Source: Propionibacteriaceae bacterium (GTDB lineage: Bacteria > Actinomycetota > Actinomycetes > Propionibacteriales > Propionibacteriaceae). From it: DNA of 30,271 nt. The position numbers were made by a program, and so were the translations under genes. The stretch is taken from positions 1 to 30,271 of the forward strand of contig JAIRVA010000233.1 of the NCBI GenBank assembly GCA_031254155.1. Reading direction: 5' to 3'. Every line of letters begins with the position of its first letter. Position 1 is the first letter of the stretch. The notes under the pieces are model-generated. The model made no database searches. It was not told the origin of the DNA and was given only the letters and a program-made list of their open reading frames with translations. Positions 8,148 through 18,700 of the stretch are shown here, one piece after another.

Positions 8148-8723
8148 TCACGGGATGTCGGTGACGGCGAAGTTGACGTACGACCGGGAGGGGGTCGGCC
8201 CGCGCTGCCCCTGGTAGTGGGAGCCGGCCTCGGCGGAGCCGTACGGATGCTCCACCGGGCTGGACGTGGCGAAGAAGCACAGTTGCCCGATCTTCATGCC
8301 CGGCCAGAGCGTGATCGGCAAGGTGGCGACGTTGAACAGTTCCAGCGTGATGTGGCCGGAGAACCCCGGATCGACGAAACCCGCCGTCGCGTGGGTGAGC
8401 AGGCCCAGCCGCCCGAGCGATGATTTCCCTTCCACGCGGGCGGCGACATCGTCGCCGAGGGTCACCTGCTCGTACGTCGACCCGAGGACGAACGCGCCGG
8501 GGTGGAGGAGGAACGGCTCGCCGCGGGGTACCTCCACCAGACGCGTCAGCCCAACCTGTTCCTGGGCGGGATCAATCGCCGGGTACCGATGGTTGTCGAA
8601 CACCTGGAAGAACCGGTCCAGCCGCACATCCACGCTCGCCGGTTGGACCATCGCCGGGTCCCACGGCTCGATGACCACCCGCCCCGACGTGAGAGCGAGT
8701 CTGATCTCCCGATCCGCCAACAT
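8148..8723 (-). CDS. dcd: dCTP deaminase (probably dUMP-forming)
   Basis: Acts in pyrimidine deoxynucleotide supply, deaminating dCTP; the actinobacterial enzymes of this length also cleave to dUMP. It is 191 residues from ATG 8723, which follows GGGAGG at good spacing; the upstream ATG at 8747 would add eight residues and is less likely. The active-site stretches are present: GKSSLGRLGL (about 99-108), HATAGFVDPGFSGHITLELFN with the catalytic Glu at about 128, and the nucleotide-binding C-terminal segment containing SHYQGQRGPTPSRS. A 12-base tandem duplication (GCTCACGGGATT) spans its stop codon at 8134-8155. Confidence 0.95.
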   Translation of the reverse strand: MLADREIRLALTSGRVVIEPWDPAMVQPASVDVRLDRFFQVFDNHRYPAIDPAQEQVGLTRLVEVPRGEPFLLHPGAFVLGSTYEQVTLGDDVAARVEGKSSLGRLGLLTHATAGFVDPGFSGHITLELFNVATLPITLWPGMKIGQLCFFATSSPVEHPYGSAEAGSHYQGQRGPTPSRSYVNFAVTDIP

Positions 8724-8759
8724 ATGGCCTCCCTCATGGTTACGCACGTTCCTTGGTTA

Positions 8760-8822
8760 GCTCGAGTGGCGGCAAATGTACGGTTTTCCCGTCGCCAACT
8801 GTACATTTCCCGCCACTCGAGC
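8760..8822. promoter_or_regulatory. Long inverted repeat, 22-bp arms (operator- or hairpin-like)
   Basis: The arms 8760-8781 and 8801-8822 are reverse complements at 21 of 22 positions, with a 19-base loop. Each arm has the form GCTCGAGTGGCGG-N-AAATGTAC. It lies between the Gfo/Idh gene stop (8848) and the dcd start (8723), both on the minus strand. There is no T-run after it, so it is not a classic intrinsic terminator. The arm core (AGTG-GCGG-AAA-GT-C) resembles the arms of the inverted repeat at 12626-12679 before the ATPase gene. Confidence 0.6.
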
Positions 8823-8847
8823 GTACGACCCGTTATGACAGCGGGAC

Positions 8848-9870
8848 TCAGCCCTCGGCCGGGTAGGTCACGCCTAGTTGGCGGCGCACTTCGTCGCACA
8901 TGGCTAGGACTTCTAGGGTCGCCGCCCAGGGCATGACCGCCGACTCGGTCTGGCCGGCCGCGATGCACCTCGCCGCCTCGGCGGCCTCGAACTGGAAACC
9001 ACCCTCGACCGCCGTCGGCAGCACCTGGGGCTCACCGCCCGCCGGGGTGAAGACCACATCGTTCGGGGTGTAGAACCACTCGGCCACACTGAAGCGCCCC
9101 TTGGTACCAACCACCTGCAACGAGCAGTCCCCCGCCGCCGCCATGTCGTCGTACGCGACCGCGAACCGGTCCCCGTACACACACGTCACGGTCTCCCGCC
9201 GGTCGACCCCCGTCTCCGTCAAGCTCCCCGTCGCCACGATGCGATCCGGGACGCCCAACAGCGAGTGGAAGAACGACAGCGGATAAATCCCCAAGTCGAG
9301 CAGCGCACCGCCGCCCAGGCTGCGGTTCATGAGCCGGAACGACGGATCCAGGTTCAGCGACTGGGCGTGGACCCCGAGGACCGCTCGTACCTCGCCCAGC
9401 TCACCCGCCTCGACCATCGCCTTCATCGTGGCGTAGTGGGGCAGGAAGCGGCTCCACATGGCCTCCATGGCGAACAGGCCCTGCCGCTTGGCGACGGCGA
9501 ACACCGCCGCCGCCTGGTCGGCGTTCAGCGCGAACGCCTTCTCGACCAGGACGGGTTTGCCGGCCTCCAGCGCCATGATGGCGTGGTCGTGGTGCTCGGA
9601 GTGCGGGCTGGACACGTAGACCACGTCCACCTCGGGATCCGCGACGAGAGCCTCGTACGACCCGTACGTCTTCACCGCCGTCCCCCCCGCCGCCCGTACG
9701 CTCTCGGCCAGCTGCTCGGCCCGCCCGCGGTCGCGGGAACCGATGGCCGCGATCCGGCTCCGGGTGTACGCGGGAATCTCGCGGGCGAACCGCCGCGCGA
9801 TCCCGCCCGGACCGAGAATCCCCCACCGGAGCGCCGGGGCGGCCAGGGGGTCTGGGACTGTCACTACCAT
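8848..9870 (-). CDS. Gfo/Idh/MocA-family NAD(P)-dependent oxidoreductase
   Basis: A sugar- or polyol-type dehydrogenase of 340 residues. The N-terminal Rossmann motif is GILGPGGIARRFA (about residues 18-30), followed by DVVYVSSPHSEHHDHA and VLVEKAFALN, where Lys of the EK motif is the expected catalytic residue. The C-terminal Gfo/Idh domain includes GGGALLDLGIYPLSFF. The EKA form is common in the dihydrodiol-dehydrogenase-like branch, but the substrate is unknown. The start follows AGGAG at good spacing. It begins 8 bases after the stop of the upstream symporter gene, so the two probably form one operon for uptake and oxidation of a carbohydrate. Confidence 0.9.
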   Translation of the reverse strand: MVVTVPDPLAAPALRWGILGPGGIARRFAREIPAYTRSRIAAIGSRDRGRAEQLAESVRAAGGTAVKTYGSYEALVADPEVDVVYVSSPHSEHHDHAIMALEAGKPVLVEKAFALNADQAAAVFAVAKRQGLFAMEAMWSRFLPHYATMKAMVEAGELGEVRAVLGVHAQSLNLDPSFRLMNRSLGGGALLDLGIYPLSFFHSLLGVPDRIVATGSLTETGVDRRETVTCVYGDRFAVAYDDMAAAGDCSLQVVGTKGRFSVAEWFYTPNDVVFTPAGGEPQVLPTAVEGGFQFEAAEAARCIAAGQTESAVMPWAATLEVLAMCDEVRRQLGVTYPAEG

Positions 9871-9878
9871 TATTTCTC

Positions 9879-11276
9879 CTATTCAGTGGTAACGGATTCT
9901 TCGTCGATAAGCTGCCCGCGCTCCCGCAGATCGGCCAGGATCCGCGCGTAGAACGTCTCGTCGATCCGGTACTTCCACCGCCACAGGACAAACGCGATGA
10001 CCGTCGTGACCAGCGGAAACACCAGCATGACGAGCTTCATGACCGTCTGCCCGCCCGCCGTGACCAAATCGGGATCGTTCTTGGCCGCGTTGATGCCGGA
10101 CCAGATGAGCGCGAGCGCCGCCACCTCGGCCGACAGCGCCGCCCCAAGCTTGTTAATGAAAGGCTGCAGCGCGAAGGTGATCGCCGTGTTGCGCCGCCCG
10201 AGCTTCCAGTGGCCGTAGTCGATGGTGTCGGAAATGAACATCAGCATCAGGATGCTCACCAGGGTGTCGCCGAGGAAGAGCAGCAGCCCGCCGACGGCGA
10301 TGACGATGAAGTTACCCGTCGGCGCGAGGAAGAACACCACGTACCCGCCCACGATGAGCACCGTCGCCGCCGTGTAGAGCGTCCGGCGCGAGAAGCGCTT
10401 CCGCAGCGTCGGGAAGACCAGCAGCCCGCCGATCGACGCCACGGCCAGCACAATCGTGAACGGGGTGTACATGTTCTTGTCGCCGTAGATGAACTGGAAG
10501 TACGGCACGCCGAGCGTGGTCGTCGTGAGGTACCCCGTCATGAACAGGATCATGGCGATGGCCACCCACAACAACTGGTCGTTCTTGACGATGACCGAGT
10601 AGATCTCGCGCAACCGGACCCGCTCCTGGGGTACGACCAGCGTGGGTACCTTCGTGCCGAACAATGTCACCATCTGGCCGGCGAGCATGACCGCCACGAC
10701 ACAGAGCGTGTACACCAGCCAGGCCATCTGCGCGCTCATCGAATGCCCGAGCAGGGTTGTCACCGGGATGATCGACCCGGCGACCGCGAACAGCCCGATG
10801 TAGGCGAAGATCTTGGCCAGCGACCCGATGTCCTCCCGTTCCTTGGGCACGAGGGTGAGGGCCGGCAGCAAGGACCAGTACGGGATATCGTTCATCGTCC
10901 ACGTGAGGCTCCAGCAGAGGTACAGCAGGAAGAAGATGGTGACGAACGCCACCGCGTTGAACTCGAACGGCGAGAACAGCAGGACGGTGAACAGCGCCGA
11001 GGCGAAGACGCCGGCGAGGATCCAGGGCTTGAACTGCCCCCACCGGCTGCGGGTGTTGTCGACGATGGAGCCCATGACGAGGTCCATCACGACGTCGAAC
11101 AGCCGCGCGGCCAGGATCAGCCCCGACACCCAGGCCAGCACCGCGTCCGACGGCTGCAGGACGCTGACAACGTACGTCGCCAGGAAATACGTGCTGATCA
11201 GGGTGTACACCATGTCGCGACCGACGGTACCAACGGAAAAGGTCCACTTGTTGCGACGGTGCAGGTTCGAGGTCAT
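9879..11276 (-). CDS. GPH-family sugar:cation symporter (MFS)
   Basis: A 465-residue, twelve-helix carrier of the glycoside-pentoside-hexuronide family (MelB/XynP relatives). Family features are the N-terminal NKWTFSVGTVGRDMVYTLISTYF, the loop DVVMDLVMGSIVDNTRSRWGQFKPW between helices 2 and 3, and the central DTIDYGHWKLGRRNTA segment. It imports a sugar or uronide with H+ or Na+; the substrate is not readable. It lies 8 bases upstream of the Gfo/Idh gene and 21 bases downstream of the ATPase gene on the same strand. The Shine-Dalgarno before ATG 11276 is weak. Confidence 0.9.
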   Translation of the reverse strand: MTSNLHRRNKWTFSVGTVGRDMVYTLISTYFLATYVVSVLQPSDAVLAWVSGLILAARLFDVVMDLVMGSIVDNTRSRWGQFKPWILAGVFASALFTVLLFSPFEFNAVAFVTIFFLLYLCWSLTWTMNDIPYWSLLPALTLVPKEREDIGSLAKIFAYIGLFAVAGSIIPVTTLLGHSMSAQMAWLVYTLCVVAVMLAGQMVTLFGTKVPTLVVPQERVRLREIYSVIVKNDQLLWVAIAMILFMTGYLTTTTLGVPYFQFIYGDKNMYTPFTIVLAVASIGGLLVFPTLRKRFSRRTLYTAATVLIVGGYVVFFLAPTGNFIVIAVGGLLLFLGDTLVSILMLMFISDTIDYGHWKLGRRNTAITFALQPFINKLGAALSAEVAALALIWSGINAAKNDPDLVTAGGQTVMKLVMLVFPLVTTVIAFVLWRWKYRIDETFYARILADLRERGQLIDEESVTTE

Positions 11277-11297
11277 GGGGCTACTCTAGTAGCTCGC

Positions 11298-12614
11298 TCA
11301 CCGATTGCGTAACTGAACCGGCGTGAGGCAAAACGCGGCGTATAACGGTACCGACAGGATCGCGTTCTCGTACCCGAAATTCTTGGTCGACAAGCGCACG
11401 GAGTACGCGACCTCGAACTGCTCGGTGAAGACCCCGAGACTGCGCGACCGGGTGCGTGAACCGGCCTTGACTTCGACGGGAATGAGGCGGTCCTCAGCCT
11501 GGATGAGGAAGTCCACCTCGGCCCGGCCATCGCTCGCCCAGTAATGGCGCGGTACGAGATTGGCCGCCAGCGCCTGGGCCACGTAGTTCTCGGTGAGAGC
11601 TCCGAGGAAGGCCATCTCACTGCCGCCGGCAAGCACTACGCTGCTCGGCATCCCGCTCGCGAGGCCGAGCAGCCCCACGTCGCCCATGTAGAGCTTGAAG
11701 CCCGTGAGGTCCCGGTACGCGGCGAGTGGGACGCGCCCCACCGTCACCCGGTCGCAACGCAGGGCAATCCCGGCGTAGACCAACCAGTCGATGGCTGGGC
11801 CGAAGATCGCGGCCGTACCACCGCGTGTAGCCAGCTTGTACTGGAACTTGTGATTGTCCTTGGCGAGTTGCGCCGGCAGCGAGTCGTACGCAGCGCGGAT
11901 CTTCACACCTTCAGCCGCGGTCGCGCACTTCACCATGTCAGCGGTGTAGTCGTGGAGCACTCCCCGTTGGATATCCGCCACTCCCAGCAGGCTGCCGGAG
12001 TCGGTGTACTCGACGACGCCCCGGGGCATCCCGCCGATGACCAGGTAGCGGCGGTAGAGGCTGAGCGCCCGCTCGTGTAGCGCGATCGGCAGGGGTTCGG
12101 CGGCCGCGAACGCCGTCCGAATCTGGTCGGCCAGACGCTCCTCTCCCAGCGCCCAGAGGAACTCTTCAAAGTCGAGCGGATGCAGGGTGAGGGGTACGAC
12201 GTTGCCGACGGGATAGGACTGGCTCTCCCGGTTGACGGCCACCCCGAGGAGGCTCCCGGCGGCGGCGACATGATACTCCGGCGCCGCCTCCGCGAAGTAT
12301 TTCAGCGCCGTCAGGGCGCGGGGCGACGACTGGATTTCGTCCAGGATGAGTAGGGTATGGCCTGGCACTATGGGCACGCCGATCTCGGCCTCAAGCAACG
12401 GCACGAGCGTCCGCGGTGAAATGTCGTCAGCGAAGTACTCTGTCGCCAGCCGGCTGGTCTCGAGATTGAGGTAGGCGACGTTGTCATACGAGGTGCGCCC
12501 GAACTCCCGGAGGAGGTGAGTCTTGCCAACCTGTCGGGCGCCGAACAGGAGAACGGGACGCCGGGACTTGCTCGCCCGCCAGGCGAGTAAGTCCGCTTCC
12601 AGTTTGCGCCTCAT
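11298..12614 (-). CDS. AAA+ ATPase with DUF4143 and nuclease-like C-terminus
   Basis: A 438-residue protein of the large, poorly understood AAA_14/DUF4143 family. Walker A is GARQVGKT (25-32), Walker B is LLILDEIQ (88-95), and a sensor-like segment AAAGSLLG follows at about 117-124. The middle part (from about 200) is DUF4143. The C-terminal part has the spaced acidic pattern EVDFLIQ...IPVEVKAG, similar to a PD-(D/E)XK-type fold; activity is not proven. The start ATG at 12614 has no clear Shine-Dalgarno, and a long inverted repeat (12626-12679) begins 12 bases upstream, so self-regulation is plausible. It lies just upstream of the symporter gene and could be an insertion ahead of that operon. 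Confidence 0.9.
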   Translation of the reverse strand: MRRKLEADLLAWRASKSRRPVLLFGARQVGKTHLLREFGRTSYDNVAYLNLETSRLATEYFADDISPRTLVPLLEAEIGVPIVPGHTLLILDEIQSSPRALTALKYFAEAAPEYHVAAAGSLLGVAVNRESQSYPVGNVVPLTLHPLDFEEFLWALGEERLADQIRTAFAAAEPLPIALHERALSLYRRYLVIGGMPRGVVEYTDSGSLLGVADIQRGVLHDYTADMVKCATAAEGVKIRAAYDSLPAQLAKDNHKFQYKLATRGGTAAIFGPAIDWLVYAGIALRCDRVTVGRVPLAAYRDLTGFKLYMGDVGLLGLASGMPSSVVLAGGSEMAFLGALTENYVAQALAANLVPRHYWASDGRAEVDFLIQAEDRLIPVEVKAGSRTRSRSLGVFTEQFEVAYSVRLSTKNFGYENAILSVPLYAAFCLTPVQLRNR

Positions 12615-12625
12615 GGTCCAATTTT

Positions 12626-12679
12626 GACAGTTAAGTGCGGAAAAGTCGATCCATTTTGACTTTTCCGCACTTAAAAGTC
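12626..12679. promoter_or_regulatory. Inverted repeat upstream of ATPase gene (operator-like)
   Basis: The arms 12626-12647 and 12658-12679 are reverse complements at 20 of 22 positions around a 10-base centre. The core is AAGTGCGGAAAAGTC. ATTTTGAC is also directly repeated at 12621 and 12653. The element lies immediately upstream of the ATPase ATG (12614, minus strand) and must overlap its promoter. Confidence 0.65.
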
Positions 12680-12710
12680 AGAAACCACCGAACCAGACCC
12701 CCGTACAACG

Positions 12711-12743
12711 GCGAGTGCCGCCCCCGAGGGGAGCGGCACTCGC
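12711..12743 (-). terminator. Hairpin terminator of the giant surface-protein gene
   Basis: GCGAGTGCCGC (12711-12721) pairs perfectly with 12733-12743 around a loop that can extend through CCCC/GGGG. It starts 16 bases after the stop of the giant gene. No U-run follows, as is frequent in actinobacteria. Confidence 0.65.
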
Positions 12744-12758
12744 GTACTCGACAATAGG

Positions 12759-15700
12759 TTAGGCCATCCGGCGCCTCACCAGGAGAACGCCAGCCGCCAG
12801 ACCCGCCAGAGCCAGGACCAACGCCAGGCCCGACCCGGCGGCCGGCCCGGTGACGCTGCCACCGCTGTGGATGCCAACCGGTACCACCACGAACGCCACC
12901 GTGACGGTGCCCGACTGGTCACCCTGGAAGACCACCGTGTGGTCCCCCAGCGCGAAGTCGGCCGGCAGGGTGAACGACGGTACGGTGACGATCCCGGCCG
13001 AGTCGGCCGTGAAGGTACCCAGCACGATGGGCTGGCTGTGCAGCGTCACCGTCACCAGTTCGCCGGGGCGGAAGCCCCGCCCAATGACGGTCTGGGCTTC
13101 ACCCGGCGTCCGGGTCTTCTCGGCGATCTGGGCCGCGATGAAGTTGACCGGGATCGATTGCCCGCCCGGCTGCCCGACCGGCTCACCGTCCAGCAAAACC
13201 ATCACCGCGAAGTTGCCCGGGGTGGCGCTGTCGACGGCGAACGCGTAGACGCCCGGTGTGGCCGTCTCCGTGATCGCGCCCGCCCGCACCGACTCGGGCA
13301 GGACCAGCGTCAACTGGTCCTCCAGGCCGGTCATCGGGTGCCCGTACTGGTCCACCACCGTTGTGTAGATGGTGTAGGTGTCGGTACCGTTCGCCAGCCG
13401 CGACGCGCCACCGGTGGTGTTCGCGATGATCTGCTCCTTCTCGACCGACGAGTCCGGCAACAGCGGCACGAGGATCGCCTGCCACTGGGCGTAGACCGTG
13501 AGGTCCGCCCCCACCGGTGTCGACGCGGTGAACCACGTGCCGGAGCCAGCCGCCGCCGTGTTCCAGCCCGTGAAGATGTAACCCTCGCGAGTCGGTGTAC
13601 CCGGCAGCGCCACCGTACCGCCCTGCGCCACGCTGGCCGTCGACGAGACCGGCGCTCCGCCGTTGCCGTCGAAGGTCACCGTCCGGACCGGGATCGGCGC
13701 CGGGTCGACGATGGTCGCGTTAGCCGACGGTACGATGACCGCCGCGTTGCCACCGGTCGCACTCGTCAGACTGAGAGTGAAGACCGGGGCGAGGCCGTCG
13801 ACCACCACGAGTGTCGGTACCTTGACCGTGCACGTCGTGACGCCGTCGGGGAACTCACAGGTCCCCGTCGCAGCGGTGTAGTTCGTCCCGGCGACGCCCG
13901 TACCATTGGTTGTCGTCCAACCGACGGTCACCGCGCCGGTCGTACCACCGGTCCGGGTGATCGTGAAGACCGCCGGCTGACCGGCCGTCACCACGTCCGC
14001 CGGACCAGCGACCGAGAACCCGCCCGCTGACGGATCCTGGATCTGGCCGAAGGCCTGGTCGATACCAAGCGAGGTACCCGTACCCACGGGGTTCACCAGC
14101 TGCCCGACCAGTTCGAGCAACGCGCCGTCATTCACGACCTTGGTCGTGACCGGGATGAGACAAGGCGTCGTAACACCGTCGGCCCACGCGCAGGTCTTCC
14201 CCGCCGCCTCGTAGTTCACCGCGGCCAGCGCCGTGTCGCCCTTGGTGACGAAGTCGACCGCCACCGCCCCGGCCGAGCCGCCCACGCGGTCCACCCGGAA
14301 GGTGAGGGTCCCACCCGCCGCGACGGTGGAGTTGCCCTCCAGCGAGACCGCGAAGTAGCCCGCCGCCCGGTCGACGATCGTCGCCGTCGCTGTCGCCGGA
14401 GCCACGCTCACGTTGCCGCCCGTCGCACCCGTCAGGCTGGCCCCGAAGGTCAGCTCGTTGCCCTCGCCCAGGAACACCGTGTCCACGATGAACCGCTTCG
14501 CGGACGTGTCACCGTCATCCCAGGTGAGGGTCTGCGTCTTGGGCGTGTAGTTCGTCCCGCCGATCGCCGTACCGTCGGCGGTCGCGACGGTCACCGAGAC
14601 CACCCCGGCCCCGCCATCGTTCCGCGTCACCGTGAACACCGCCTGGCCACCGGCGTTCACCGGGCCCGCCGGAGCGTTGAGGCTGAGCGTCCCGGCGCCC
14701 GGGTTGACGATGGTCGCGCTCGCGCTCGTCACGCCCGTCGTCGCCGGCTGGCTCGGATCGGAGAGTTGGGCCGTGAACGTGACGGTCGTACCGTCGGCCT
14801 GTTTGATGGTCGGTACGCTGACCGTACACGGGCTGGCATCGCCATCTGCCCACTCACAGGTCTGCGTGGCCCACACGTAGTTGGTCCCGGCGCGGGCCGA
14901 CCCGTCGACCGTGGTGACCACGACCGAGGCCGCACCCGTCGTACCGTTCGTGCGGTTCACGGTGAAGGCCGCCGGAGCACCGGCCGCGATCGTTGCCGTC
15001 GGACCGGTGATCTGGAACACCGTCTGGGCCGGATCCTGAATGGTCGCCGCGGCCTGCGCGCCCGTGATGGTCGCGTTGCCGCCCGTGATCTTCGTCAGTT
15101 GGACGGTGAAGCCCGGCGTGGCACCGTCGGCAACGACCAGAGTCGGTACCGTGATTGGGCACGTCAGTTCACCCGCCGGGAACACACAGGTACCCGCCGA
15201 GGCGGTGTAGTTTGTCCCCGCCAGCGCGGTGCCGTCCTGGGCCACCCAGTCGATGCTCACCGTACCCGCCGTCCCACCGCTCCGCGTGACCGCGAAGGTC
15301 GCCGCGGTCCCCGCCGCCACCGGGCTCGTCGGCCCGGTGATGGCGAACTGGCCCGCCGACGGATTGACGATGGTCGCGCTCGCCGTACCCTGGTCAGCCG
15401 CGATAGCCGCGGGTGCGCCCGGGGCGGACAACACCGCGGTGAAGCCCACCGTCGTACCGTCCGGCTGGGCAGTCGTCGGTACGGAGACCGTACACGGCGT
15501 GGTCACGCCGTCACCCCACTGACAGGTGACCGTGGTCGTCGTGTAGTTGGTCCCGGCGACCGCCGTACCACCCGTCGTCGTGACCGTCACCTGGGTGACC
15601 CCGACCGTCCCGACGGCCCGGTTGACCGTGAAGACCGCCGGGCTGCCCGCCGTGACCGGCGTGCTCGGACCAGTGATCGCGAACTGCGTCCCGGCCGGAT

Positions 15701-18700
15701 CCGTGATCGTCGCCGGGGCCTCCGCCACCGCGATCGTCGCGTTGCCACCGACGGCACTGCCGAGGGTGACGCTGAAGACCGGCTGGGTGCCGTCGGGCAC
15801 CACCAGGGTGTCGACCGTGACCGTGCACGTCTTCTGACCGGGCAGGAAGGTGCAGACCCCCGCGTCCGACGCGTAGTTTGCCCCGGCCTTCGCCGTACCA
15901 TTCGCTGTCGCCCACGCGACCTTGACGGTCCCGGCGAACCCACCCTCGCGGGTGATGACAAACGTGGCCGGCTGACCCGCCGTCACCGGCGCCGTCGGCC
16001 CGGTGACCGAGAAGATGCCCGCCGACGGATCCTGGATCTGGCCCTGGACGCTCGCCACCGTGACCGACGTCCCCGACCCGACCGGGTTCGAGAGCGCCGC
16101 AGTCAGAGCCAGGAGCGCACCGTCGCCGACGACCTTGGTCGGGACGGTGATCGCACAGGCCGTGGTCACCGTGTCCGCCCACTGGCAGGTCTGGGCGACC
16201 GAGTCGTAGTTCGTCCCGGCCTTCGCCGTACCGTCAACCGTCGCGACATCAACCGACACCGCGCCGGCCGAACCGCCAACCCGGTTAACGTTGAACGTCA
16301 GGTTCTCGCCGGCCGCCACCGGCCCGCTCGGACCCGTGATCGTGAAGTAGCCCGCGACCCGGTTCTGGATCGTCGCCGGGGCCGAGGCCGTAGTGATCGT
16401 GACGTTGCCGCCCGTCGCCTTGTCGAGCTGCGCGGTGAAGTCCGCCTGACCACCCGCGCCGGAGAACAGCGTTTTGACGCTGACCTGCTTGGCCGCCGTG
16501 TCGCCGTTCGCCCAGGTGAGCTGCTGCGTGAGCCCCGTGTAGTTCGTCCCGGCCTTCGCCGAGCCATCGACCGTCGCGACCGTCACCGTCACCTGACCGG
16601 CGCTCCCGCCGCTGCGCGTCACGGTGAAGACCGCGTCGTCGCCCGAAGTCACGACCGCGGACGGACCCGCGATCATCAGCGTGCCGGCACTCGGATCCTG
16701 GATCCAGGCCGTCGCCGTACCCTTGCCAGCCACAATCGTGCTGGCCCCGCTCGGGTTGCTGAGCGTCGCGGCGAAGTCCACTCGGGCCCCGTCGGGCTGG
16801 ACCACGGTGGTCACCGGCACCGAGCACGGCGTCATGTCATTGTCTTTCCAGTCACAGGTGTAGACCTTGCTCACGTAGTTCGTGCCCGCGCGGCCCGATG
16901 TGCCCTCCGTCGTCGTCACGGTCACACTCGCCGGACCGGCGGAACCGGTGACCCGGCTCACCGTGAAGGTGGCCTGGCTGCCGGCAGCCACGTCCGCCGT
17001 CGGGCCCGCGATCTCGAACTGCGCCGCCGCCGGATTGACAATGGTTGTCGCCGCCGTCGCCGCCGTGATCGTCGCCGTGTCGCCGGCACTCACCGGACCC
17101 GCCAGCGTCAGTGTGAGCGTCGGCTTGGCGCCGTCCGCCACGACGAGCGTCGGTACGGTCACGACGCACGGCGCCGTCTTGGTATCCGCCCAGTTGCAGG
17201 TGCCACTGGCCACGGGGGTGTAGTTCGTCCCCGCGATGGCGGTACCGCTGATCGAGTACGCCACACCCACCGCGCCGACGCTGCCGCCGTCGCGGGTGAT
17301 GGTGAACGTCGCCGACTGGCCGGCCGCGACCTGGGCGGGCGCCGTCACGCTGAACGTGCTCGCCGCGGGATCGGTGATGGTCACGTCGCCGTGGTTGTCG
17401 TTCGGCGAGAGGTACGTCCCCTTGCCGACCGGATTGGACAACAGGCCCTGGAGGGTCAGCGACTTCCCGTCGGTCACGATGGTCGTCGGGACCGTCACGT
17501 CGTGGGTCGTCGTGTCATCGCCATCTGGCCAGGTGAAGGTCGCGGAGCGCGTGGTGTAATTCGGCCCCGCGACGGCCGTACCGTCGACCGTGGCGACGTC
17601 AACCGACACCGCGCCGGCCTTGCCGCCAACCCTGGCCACCGTGAACGTGATGGTCGCGCCCGCGGCCACCGTCTGAGCCGACGGCGTGATCTGGAAGTAC
17701 CCACTGTTCTTGTCCATGATCGTGGCCGTCGCACTCGCCTGGCCCGCCACCACCAGCGCGTCGCCGCCCGCGGGGGCGCCGAGCGTGGCCGTGAAGGTGT
17801 ATTGCCCACTCGTGCCGGTGAACATGGTGGGTACGGAAATCTGGCACGGGGTGGCGTCGCCATCCGTCCACGAGCAGGTGAAGGTCGTCTGGGCGTTGTC
17901 GTAGTTCTTGCCACCCGTGGCCGTACCGTTGGTCAGGGTCACCGGCACCGAAGCGGCACCCGACAAACCGGTTCCCTGCAGACCCGGCAGCCGGTCGACC
18001 GTGAAGACGGCGTCCAGGCCCGCCCCGACCAGGCTCGACGGCCCGGTGATGGCGAACTGGCCCGCCGACGGGTTCTGGATGGTCGCGGTCGCCGTACCCT
18101 GACCGGTCACGATCACCGCCGGCGCGGTCGGCTTGGACAAGACCGCCGTGAAGTCCACGGTCGTCCCGTCCGAGCGCACCAGCGTGGGTACGCTGACCGT
18201 ACAGGGCGGCGTGTTGCCATCAGCCCAGGAGCAGGTCTGGGTCGTCCACTGGTAGTGCGATCCGGCCTTGGCCGACCCGTCCTGTGTGGTGACGACCACC
18301 GAGACATCCCCGGTCGAACCGTTCACCCGGCTGACCGTGAACTCCGCCGGATCGCCCGCCGCCACGGGCGCTTCCGGCCCGGTGATCTGGAACTGCGTCT
18401 GGTCCGGGTCCTGGATGGTCGCCGTGGCCTCCGCCACCTTGATCGTGGGGTTGCCACCGGTCGCGCCGGTCAGCTTGACCGAGAACACCGGCGCCTTGCC
18501 GTCGGCCACCGCCACCGTGTCAACCGAGATGGAGCAGCTCATCACACCAGCCGGGAACACACACGTCGAGGAGTTCGACTTGTAGTTGGTACCCGCCAGG
18601 GCATCACCGGGCGCCGTGGTCCACGCCACGGTCACCTCGCCGGCCGAACCGCCCTCCCGCGTCACCGTGAACACGGCCGGCTGGCCCGCCGCGACCGCCG

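Noticed and set aside
8134..8155. 12-base tandem duplication (GCTCACGGGATT) over the dcd stop
   Set aside because: A small slippage product; it leaves the Dcd protein end unchanged and has no apparent function.
8724..8847. Looked for a tRNA gene near dcd, a frequent neighbour in actinobacteria
   Set aside because: The only structure is the long inverted repeat; no cloverleaf, anticodon arm or CCA-type end was found.
12759..12850. Possible LPXTG cell-wall anchor of the giant protein
   Set aside because: No LPXTG or near variant is present before the hydrophobic tail.
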